Below are positions 38,329-45,067 of a stretch of DNA of 64,000 bases, piece after piece. Made by a program: the position numbers and the translations under genes. The notes under the pieces are model-generated. The model was not told the DNA's origin. It worked only from the letters and a program-made list of their open reading frames with translations, and did no database searches. Position 1 is the stretch's first letter; each line of letters starts with the position of its first letter. Source of the DNA: Dyadobacter tibetensis Y620-1. Its GTDB lineage: Bacteria; Bacteroidota; Bacteroidia; Cytophagales; Spirosomataceae. The stretch lies in assembly GCF_000566685.1 (NCBI RefSeq), contig NZ_AZQN01000003.1, forward strand, positions 434,001 to 498,000, in the 5' to 3' direction.

Positions 38329-38501
38329 ATGATCTCTAAAACATATTTATACCGATATGTGCCGCCATTATTAAATGCCCGGCCCTCCTCGTTATATACC
38401 GCTTCAACGGCTCTTGTCATTGATTTTTCTATAAAGGGAGTTATATATTCATTAAACAGATTTTCTAATTCTCTTATAGTAAAATTACCTTTATAATTCA
38501 T
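38157..38501 (-). pseudogene. Truncated immunity-like gene fused to RHS module 6 core
   Basis: An ATG at 38501, overlapping the end of immunity gene 5 by 11 nt, opens MNYKGNFTIRELENLFNEY and ITPFIEKSMTR. The frame then runs straight into RHS core (AVEAVYNEEGRAFNNGG) and goes out of frame near 38335. The first about 30 residues look like the N-terminus of a second small immunity-type protein cut off by the arrival of module 6. Confidence 0.55.
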
Positions 38502-38724
38502 CCTCCTTTGGAGGCCTAACAAGACTTTTGAATTTTTGGTCTATAACTCCAAATTTGTTGAAGTTTTCCTGACTTATTCTTAGAGATATTAAATTAGGGC
38601 CGCCGTCATCATCGATATATTTCTCCTGAAAGATATCCTTTTGCCAGAAGCAAACAGGACATATGTCGGAAATACCTTCGATGGAGTGATAACCACAGCA
38701 TATACATTGTTTTTTACTTTCCAT
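38491..38724 (-). CDS. CPCC-family cysteine-rich putative immunity protein of module 5
   Basis: This is a 77-residue protein with CICCGYHSI, CPVCFWQKD and GGPNLISLRISQENF, then VRPPKEDEL. This matches the cysteine-rich CPCC family, whose members are frequent immunity proteins beside polymorphic toxins. The two Cys pairs could bind zinc. It overlaps the end of the module 5 toxin frame by 11 nt. The gene is intact although its toxin is frameshifted. Confidence 0.75.
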   Translation of the reverse strand: MESKKQCICCGYHSIEGISDICPVCFWQKDIFQEKYIDDDGGPNLISLRISQENFNKFGVIDQKFKSLVRPPKEDEL

Positions 38725-39679
38725 ATTTAGCTACCTGTTCTGCCCAGTACGCGGCTGGATCTTTTAATCTTCTATAAAATGTCTCTACCACTCCGTTGGG
38801 ACGCATAATTCCAAATTCTCCCGTTTGCATATTCATCCGAAAAGTATAACCAGCATTATTGGTAAAATCTTCAATTTTACCGCCAATAGGCCCTTCTAGC
38901 AAAGATAATGCTCTTTTGTAATACGCTCCTTTGTTATTCCACCCCATTCAATTGCATGTTTACCAAAATGATATTCAAATCTTGAAAATCTGCTAAAAGC
39001 TACGGGTAACATTTTCGCTGGTGCACTTATTTGACCAAATCCAGGAAACATCCCAAATTGAGCCATCATTTTCTCAAACCGTAATGCTCTTGGCTCTAGT
39101 CCCCATCTATGATTTCTTCTAGGAACCTCATTGGTTTGTTCTCCATTCTTTTTTTTTATCAGAATTTTCCTTTTGGGTATCACCGTCTTTTTTGTTTGTA
39201 TCAATAGAAATAGATCCCGCAATATCACTATCATCAATAACAACATTATTTCCATTTAAATCCTGAATGGTGCGTTGATTTAAACTCCCCATCTCTGTGG
39301 CACTACCTGTCCCAGCACCAGTAACCCCGTAACCATTGCTTCCGGTCAATTCAAAAGCACTCATTCCATCCGGATCAATAAACCTAACTGGGTTATTATT
39401 TCCATAAACATAAGGGCTCCATCTTCTATTTACCTCACTGGCTGGATCGACCTCCCACCAGCTACCAAGACCCGGATCCAGCCACCGCGCTCCGTAATCA
39501 TAAAAATTTAGATCAATCTCCTCGCTTAACTCCTTCCCGTTATAAAGATACTTATACTTGGAAGCCGTTGCATCATTATACCACGCACCATCAAAGGCCT
39601 TTCCAAAAGGATAGTAGTGAGTTTCGCCAAGGATCTCAGTATGATCAATACTGCCGCTTCCGTTTTTATCCGTAAATAC

Positions 39680-39701
39680 CAGTGGAGCGCCACCCCGGCC
39701 G
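39680..39701. repeat. GC-rich micro-insertion, site 1, module 5
   Basis: Same 22-base sequence as in modules 8 and 3 (plus strand GTGGAGCGCCACCCCGGCC within it), at the same codon position of the core. Confidence 0.85.
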
Positions 39702-40129
39702 GGTATTGCCCAAATGATCACGCAGGGCATATTCATACCGGAAGGTCCCGCCATTGTTAAAAGCCCGGCCCTCCTCGTTATATACCGCTTCTACGGTGTT
39801 GTTTTTTAGTTCTATGCCATCTAGATAGTCCTGGGTTAAAGTCGTTGTTCCAGCCGTTTTAACGGTTTTACGAAGTATATTGCCCAGTCCGTCATACAAG
39901 AGTTCAATGGTATTGCCGGTTCCGAAGTCAAACTTGGTGGGCAGGTTCAGATAATTGTGCGGCGTATTCAGATTGATATGACTGGCCGGGATGCTGCTGG
40001 CGCCGGTACTTTGCGTGGTAAGGTTTCCACCGGCTGGTATGGTCAATGCCTGGTTGTCAATGATGGAATTCGTGTATCTGCTGGAGCCTTTCGCCATACC
40101 ATTGCGGGTGATCGAAGTAACGTTTCCCC

Positions 40130-40150
40130 ACGCCCGGGGTCGCGCACGAC
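40130..40150. repeat. GC-rich micro-insertion, site 2, module 5
   Basis: Plus strand GCCCGGGGTCGCGCACGAC, at the same position as in modules 8 and 11. Confidence 0.85.
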
Positions 40151-40363
40151 TCGAAATTCAGAGATTCTCCGTAATAATCCACCGGATCGATACCGCCTGC
40201 TGCGGTATAATTTGAATATCTTGAAGTGGTAAGCCGGTCCAGATAATCATAGGTAAATCCGTAAGCCTGGGCAGCCCTGCCCTTTACCTGCCAGATTATC
40301 TGACCGATATTGCCGCTGTTATTGAATTAGATACCCAAAGATGGTACATACGTTTTAAATTGA

Positions 40364-40454
40364 TCGATAGAATGCTCACCAAAAGATGTTTTCACCAACA
40401 AGAAGTTTAAAGAGTTCTTTAATCAAAATGTGGCGGTCTTATAATAACAAAACC
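40364..40454 (-). repeat. Inter-cassette spacer repeat, copy B
   Basis: It matches copy A at 35019-35095, with about 14 extra bases (AAAAGATGTTTTCA-like) inside. It lies between the terminator of immunity gene 4 and module 5, just as copy A lies between immunity gene 7 and module 8. Confidence 0.7.
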
Positions 40455-40472
40455 CCGATCTCTCGGGGCTTT
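40449..40472 (-). terminator. Terminator after immunity gene 4
   Basis: CCCCGA-TCTC-TCGGGG flanked by AAAA and a T-rich end; read on the minus strand it follows the immunity stop directly. Confidence 0.75.
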
Positions 40473-40475
40473 GGC

Positions 40476-40949
40476 TTATTCTGCTAATTTAAGTATATCT
40501 AACTTTTGCACTTCGTTATAGGAAGTTTCTACTTCTCGCTTATTACCCACATGGTATTCCATAAATTTCAAAAGTTCGTCAGTCTTTACGTTCTTAATTA
40601 CAGACCCAACAGTACCGCCGTAAGCAAAAACAACGCTTGTATCTTTTACATTTCTCAATACTGGATAATAGGGCAGCAGATTTTTCTTATTGATTTCTTC
40701 GTAATAAAACATCGGCATCTTGCTCCAACCATCATTGGAAGGCAACTGTGTTTTCAAAACTCCATTTGGAGGGATTTTATAGAGCCGTTTACCTCCTTCA
40801 TATTGGGCGGGTACTCCTGACGGCTGATTGAATATAATAAGTACGTTGCCCTTAAATCCCTTAGGAACAATAATAATTTCTTCATCGGCAGAATAGCAGC
40901 CAAAAAAGAATAGGCTGAGAGAAATTAAAAAGAAGTATGAATTTTTCAT
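40476..40949 (-). CDS. Putative immunity lipoprotein of module 4
   Basis: This is a 157-residue lipoprotein, signal FFLISLSLFFFGC (lipobox FFGC, Cys about residue 18). The mature part starts with an acidic stretch, then IIVPKGFKGNVLIIFNQPSG and KRLYKIPPNGVLKTQ. This IVP.gf.G pattern occurs in small Bacteroidota lipoproteins (DUF6843-like). The start overlaps the toxin stop (ATGA). The immunity role is by position. Confidence 0.6.
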   Translation of the reverse strand: MKNSYFFLISLSLFFFGCYSADEEIIIVPKGFKGNVLIIFNQPSGVPAQYEGGKRLYKIPPNGVLKTQLPSNDGWSKMPMFYYEEINKKNLLPYYPVLRNVKDTSVVFAYGGTVGSVIKNVKTDELLKFMEYHVGNKREVETSYNEVQKLDILKLAE

Positions 40950-41917
40950 TTGTTAAAGCCCTCCTGCACTTTTTTGTTCCAGTCTGATACCGAATAGTTT
41001 ATGTCACCCTGTCTTACTCCGGTAAAGTTACCTTTGCTATCAAAATTGACTTGCATATTCACATTAAACAAAGGCTGTTTGTTATCTCCCACCAAATCTT
41101 TGAGTCCACCTTGTTCCATCTGGGCACCTAAAAACAGTTTCCCTTTGCCCGATTGATCCGTAATAAACGCTTCTGTACTTGGGAATTGGTCACCAGTGAA
41201 AGAACCCGTTATGTTCAATGTGCCTTTTTTCATATCCACATTGAACGAAAGACCGGCATGTACATCTAAGGCTGGTGTTAGAGGTTGAAAAGTAATCGGG
41301 TCTTTACCCGAGTGGCTAAAATCAAAGGACGCCGTATTATTTGAGAATGCAATATTTTCGTTTTTCCCCTTTGGTGAGCCTCTATGGACTATGGGTGAAA
41401 TATAGGTAGCCCCAACCATAGCACCATAGAAAATAGTTTCGTTACTTCTTGAAACAGGCTGGGTTACAACTTTATTGGTAGGATCAACAGTAAAGTTTGA
41501 ATAAACCCTTGAAGTACCCGTAAAAGAAGCACCTCTCCCATCACCATAGAAAAAACCACCCCCAGCAGATGATGCCGAAATAAAAGACCGAACATTGACT
41601 GACCACGGCCACATCCCATCCGGGTCAATAAACCGCATGGGGTTATTAAACGCATAATTGTATGGAGACCACCGCCTTCCCTGTTCGCTCAACGGATCCA
41701 CCTCCCACCAACTCCCCATACCTGGATCCAGCCACCTCGCGCCATAATCATAAAAATTTAGATCAAATTCTTCGCTTAACTCTTTACCGTTATAAAGATA
41801 ACGATACTTCCCAGCCGTTGCATCATTATACCATGCTCCATCAAAAGATTTCCCAAAAGGATAATAATGCGTTTCGCTTAAAATCTCGGTGTTGTCAATA
41901 ACGCCGCTATAAGTAGT
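40946..41917 (-). CDS. RHS module 4: core with unrecognised tip
   Basis: Core homology begins at about 41917 (TYSGVIDNTEILSETHYYP), soon after the stop of immunity gene 3, and has no start codon of its own. The core ends FNNPMRFIDPDGMWPWSVN. The tip is Gly/Ser/Asn-rich with beta character: IVHRGSPKGKNENIAFSNN, LDVHAGLSFNVDMKKGTLN, GDQFPSTEAFITDQSGKG. I recognise no catalytic motif. The strand-rich build would suit a binding or pore-type effector as well as an enzyme. Coupled to a lipoprotein immunity gene. Confidence 0.6.
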   Translation of the reverse strand, partial: TTYSGVIDNTEILSETHYYPFGKSFDGAWYNDATAGKYRYLYNGKELSEEFDLNFYDYGARWLDPGMGSWWEVDPLSEQGRRWSPYNYAFNNPMRFIDPDGMWPWSVNVRSFISASSAGGGFFYGDGRGASFTGTSRVYSNFTVDPTNKVVTQPVSRSNETIFYGAMVGATYISPIVHRGSPKGKNENIAFSNNTASFDFSHSGKDPITFQPLTPALDVHAGLSFNVDMKKGTLNITGSFTGDQFPSTEAFITDQSGKGKLFLGAQMEQGGLKDLVGDNKQPLFNVNMQVNFDSKGNFTGVRQGDINYSVSDWNKKVQEGFNK

Positions 41918-41926
41918 TTTATATAT

Positions 41927-42178
41927 TCATTCTTTAACTGAGTATGATTCTAAGAAATATGAATAGTTACCAAAGTCAAAAGCAAAGGAAGGTATATACT
42001 TATTAATCAAATTGGATTGTTCTAAATTGATTTCGTATGGGTCATACATCAAAGGATCATCTTCTTTTGGAGAAAATATAGATATTATCTCTTCAAAAGG
42101 GATATCATCTACGTTGAAATCTTCATGGAAACTGTCATCCATATTGTTGTAGGAAGTAATAACTCTTTCTATTTTCAT
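41927..42178 (-). CDS. Putative immunity protein of module 3
   Basis: This is an 83-residue very acidic protein (MDDSFHEDFNVDDIPFEE; FSPKEDDPLMYDP). It has the size and charge of the colicin E3 immunity protein (84 residues, acidic). It starts 11 nt after the stop of the E3-like toxin. Homology to that immunity family is not evident by eye, so the pairing rests on position and charge. Confidence 0.65.
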   Translation of the reverse strand: MKIERVITSYNNMDDSFHEDFNVDDIPFEEIISIFSPKEDDPLMYDPYEINLEQSNLINKYIPSFAFDFGNYSYFLESYSVKE

Positions 42179-42189
42179 TTTATTTATTC

Positions 42190-43227
42190 TTAATTTGGTG
42201 TTGTTCTGCCTGGAACTTTTGGTTTAATTGTCTCTCCTGAATTTGGATCGGCAACTCGCTTATGTTTTCCTCGCTTATCATAAACCTCTATTTCACCATG
42301 TTGAGAATCCCATTCCAAAATATCTCCATCCGGTGTAACCCATCTTGCTCTTCCAGCTTTTGGTATAACTTTTCTTGCTCCTGGAAATCCAGGTAAAACA
42401 GTTGGTGGGGATTCATAGTATCTTATTTCTGGGTTTACACCCGGAGCCTGAGCCTGTGTCGGGGTCAAGACAAAAGCTAATGTCATCAAAGGTATTGTGG
42501 CGGCCACTTTAAGGCTATTTAAGCTTATTTGAGGAATATTTTCGGTAAAAGCCCCCAAACTATACCACCAAGGCAGACCTATTGTTGTTGCTTGGCTTTC
42601 TCGCTTTCCGTAAACGGTTGCCCCTTTGCCATCTCCATTAACCACAATACCAGTTTTGTTGTCATAGGTAAACAGTGCATCTGAATCCCGATAAATATCA
42701 TAAGTTTTATTTTTTGGACAAGTTTCACATTTTGCTATAACGTCATTTCTGTTCAAAATATCTCTTTCCGTGGAATTGTCAGTCTCAGCACCAGTAACCC
42801 CGTAACCATTGCTTCCGGTCAATTCAAAAGCACTCATTCCATCTGGATCAATAAACCTTACCGGATTATTATTCCCATAAGCATAAGGGCTCCATCTTCT
42901 ATTTCCTTCACTGGCCGGATCAACTTCCCACCATGATCCTATCCCCGGATCCAGCCACCTAGCTCCGTAATCATAAAAATTTAGATCAAATTCCTCGCTT
43001 AACTCTTTACCATTATAAAGATAACGATACTTTGAAGCATTTGAGTCACCATACCAGGCACCGTCAAACGCTTTTCCAAAGGGGTAATAGTGGGTTTCGC
43101 TTATTATCTCAGAATTGTCAATACTACCCGAATTGTTTTTATCCGAAAACACCAGTGGAGCGCCACCCCGGCCGGGTATTGCCCAAATGATCACGCAGGG
43201 CATATTCATACCGGAAGGTCCCGCCAT
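42190..43227 (-). CDS. RHS module 3: colicin E3-like rRNase tip
   Basis: The usable frame starts after the site-1 insertion and runs through the common core to FIDPDGMSAFELTGSNGYG, the linker shared with module 5. A hydrophobic stretch (SLKVAATIPLMTLAFVLTP) precedes the tip. The last 75 residues carry GRARWVTPDGDILEWDSQHG, EIEVYDKRGKHKRVADPNSG and PKVPGRTTP. This matches the cytotoxic domain of colicin E3 (EWDSQHG..E.Y..RGKH.G..DP.TG), which cuts 16S rRNA in the decoding centre; the catalytic Asp, His and Glu positions are present. This is the most secure tip assignment in the array. Confidence 0.85.
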   Translation of the reverse strand: MAGPSGMNMPCVIIWAIPGRGGAPLVFSDKNNSGSIDNSEIISETHYYPFGKAFDGAWYGDSNASKYRYLYNGKELSEEFDLNFYDYGARWLDPGIGSWWEVDPASEGNRRWSPYAYGNNNPVRFIDPDGMSAFELTGSNGYGVTGAETDNSTERDILNRNDVIAKCETCPKNKTYDIYRDSDALFTYDNKTGIVVNGDGKGATVYGKRESQATTIGLPWWYSLGAFTENIPQISLNSLKVAATIPLMTLAFVLTPTQAQAPGVNPEIRYYESPPTVLPGFPGARKVIPKAGRARWVTPDGDILEWDSQHGEIEVYDKRGKHKRVADPNSGETIKPKVPGRTTPN

Positions 43228-43497
43228 TGTTAAAAGCCCGGCCCTCCTCGTTATATACCGCTTCTACGGTGTTGTTTTTTAGTTCTATGCCGTCGAGATA
43301 ATCCTGGGTCAGTGTTACGGTTCCTGAGGTTTTAACTGTTTTACGAAGTTTATTGCCCAATCCGTCATAAAGCAAGTCGATGGTATTATTGGAGCCAAAG
43401 TCAAACTTGGTGGGCAGGTTTAGATGGTTATGCGGGGCCTCCAGATTAGTATGTGAAGTTGGGATGCTGCTTTTGCCATTACTCTGCGTGGATAAAT
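43139..43497 (-). pseudogene. RHS module 3: upstream core, frame-broken
   Basis: It begins at about 43497 with NLSTQSNGKSSIPTSHTNL (a more diverged copy of NLTTQSTGASSIPASHINL), continues LYDGLGNKLRKTVKTSG and ends out of frame in GNTRPGWRSTG at the site-1 insertion. No start region. Confidence 0.75.
43153..43174. repeat. GC-rich micro-insertion, site 1, module 3
   Basis: Same 22 bases as in modules 5 and 8. Module 3 starts downstream of site 2, so only this insertion can be present. Confidence 0.85.
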
Positions 43498-43513
43498 TAC
43501 TAAACGATAGGAA

Positions 43514-43843
43514 TTAATATTTTTCTAATTTGCCTATCAATACATATTTACTATTGTCTTCCATAAATTTTTCAGTCTTATGCTCGAAATCTGTCAGTAA
43601 GAATAATGCACCTCCAACAATACATTCATAGCCATTTTCTATAAATAGCTGTTCTTCATACCTTGGTACCAGAATTAATATGTCTCCTTTTAAGTCTCCG
43701 AAGCTTATCAAATGGTCTGACTTAAAAATTAATTTTGATGGAGAAAATACTTTAAAAATTTCTCCTACTATTAGATTTGTTCCAGCTGGCCCATCAAAAT
43801 TCCAGGGTTCGCTTACCACTATTTTATACTTTGCTTTTTCCAT
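43514..43843 (-). CDS. Putative immunity protein of module 2
   Basis: This is a 109-residue soluble protein (KYKIVVSEPWNFDGPAGTN, FKVFSPSKLIFKSDHLISF). No signal peptide or known family. It starts 5 nt after the module 2 toxin stop; module 3 begins 16 nt after its own stop. Confidence 0.6.
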   Translation of the reverse strand: MEKAKYKIVVSEPWNFDGPAGTNLIVGEIFKVFSPSKLIFKSDHLISFGDLKGDILILVPRYEEQLFIENGYECIVGGALFLLTDFEHKTEKFMEDNSKYVLIGKLEKY

Positions 43844-43848
43844 GAAAT

Positions 43849-44768
43849 TTAATGTCCTAATGGTTGCCAGTTAATCAATCTTACATTTACAGGATCGGTA
43901 GTCAAAAATTCTGCACCCTTCCCAGGCATCCCAAATGCTGATTGTACTTTTGTTCCTTTTCGTATTATGTTAGGATTATTTAATATTTCAAATTCAACAC
44001 GATGTGTTGGTGTACTGGGCAATGCTAATCGCTGTTGAACTTTTGACGCAGATTTATATAAATCTTTCGTATAAAACGTCTCTCCAGGTCGTCCCCCTCT
44101 TAACAATCCCGTCTCTCGGATTGCGTTTAATTCTCCTTCTGTCATGTAACGGAATCCCATTTCGCTCGCCTTAGAAGCGGCCCTTAACGAGCGTATAATT
44201 TTCCCAACTTTAACAATTGCTATCTCACCACCCACCATTTCCAACCCCAAAGATACCCCTTCAACCCCCGCCTGTTCATGTGGCAGAAGCCGGGAGTCCG
44301 CATTGGACAGTGTACCTTGATCTCTTTGGGGCAAGGTTACTCCACCAGTGGCTAACTGCGGTGTTACGGAACTGGCCCGCCCTGTTGCATCCGCTTTTGC
44401 AATCGTTTGTGGACAATTAGGTGGGCAGCCTCCATTATCACTCGATGCAGCATAATCATTATCTCCAACAGTTTGTGCTTTGTCGTCAAAGTCATAAATT
44501 GTTTGGGAAGCCATCCCATCCGGATCAATTTTGGAAACCGGATTGTTCTCCGCAAAATTATAGGGAGTCAGACTTGGAAACTTCTCTGCCAACGGATCCA
44601 CCTCCCACCAGCTCCCTAACCCTGGATCCAGCCACCGCGCTCCGTAATCATAAAAATTTAGATCAAATTCCTCGCTTAACTCCTTCCCGTTATAAAGATA
44701 CTTATACTTTGAAGCTGTAGCATCATTGTACCAGGCACCATCAAAAGATTTCCCAAATGGATAGTAAT
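43849..44768 (-). CDS. RHS module 2: short core with ART-like tip
   Basis: Core homology starts at about 44768 (YYPFGKSFDGAWYNDATAS), no start codon; the first ATG-type frame would begin at 44601. After the core (KIDPDGMASQTIYDFDDKA) comes a linker of about 80 residues nearly identical to module 1 (SDNGGCPPNCPQTIAKADA, LPQRDQGTLSNADSRLLPH). The tip diverges from module 1 immediately after HEQAG. It reads GFRYMTEGELNAIRETGLL, ETFYTKDLYKSASKVQQRL, then GMPGKGAEFLTTDP. The build resembles ADP-ribosyltransferase-fold toxins (an R/Y-type start, a central STS-like strand, a C-terminal E), but the assignment is by look only. Confidence 0.68.
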
Positions 44769-44813
44769 ACAGTATCTCAAAGAACGATTGACAAAAGGCA
44801 CTATTTGCCTCAC

Positions 44814-45062
44814 CTACGTGATACTATTATCAAAGTAAATAAATTTTTCTCCTAATGTGTAAGGCAATTCTAGACTATCAATAATTGTTCTTGTTAATGT
44901 CCCCTTACTTTCAATACGGTTTTCATAATTATATTTTTCAAGTATTTCTTTCAACTTTTTTAATTGGGGCTCTAAACTTTCTAATTGATCTGTTTTTGAC
45001 AAACATAGATCAATAAACTGTTTTAGTTTTTCCTTTTTATTAAGAAATGAAGTTTCAGTCAT
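44814..45062 (-). CDS. Putative immunity protein of module 1
   Basis: This is an 82-residue protein from ATG 45062 (MTETSFLNKKEKLKQFIDL), highly charged and helical (LKKLKEILEKYNYENRIES), ending LGEKFIYFDNSIT. It starts 5 nt after the toxin stop. No family was recognised. Confidence 0.6.
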   Translation of the reverse strand: MTETSFLNKKEKLKQFIDLCLSKTDQLESLEPQLKKLKEILEKYNYENRIESKGTLTRTIIDSLELPYTLGEKFIYFDNSIT

Positions 45063-45067
45063 TATTT

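Larger units (their letters stand above)
38714..40326 (-). pseudogene. RHS module 5: core with both insertions and a frameshifted toxin tip
   Basis: Core homology runs from about 40326 (NNSGNIGQIIWQVKG). It is broken by the site-2 insertion (40130-40150), resumes as MAKGSSRYTN, is broken again by the site-1 insertion (39680-39701), and resumes to FIDPDGMSAFELTGSNGYG, a linker shared with module 3. The tip is split by a frame break at an A9 run (39149-39157) and by a second break near 38925. Reassembled, it contains YHFGKHAIEWG, YYKRALSLLE and NGVVETFYRR, which recalls small RNase (BECR-like) toxins with a KHA..W helix. Not functional as it stands. Confidence 0.75.
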
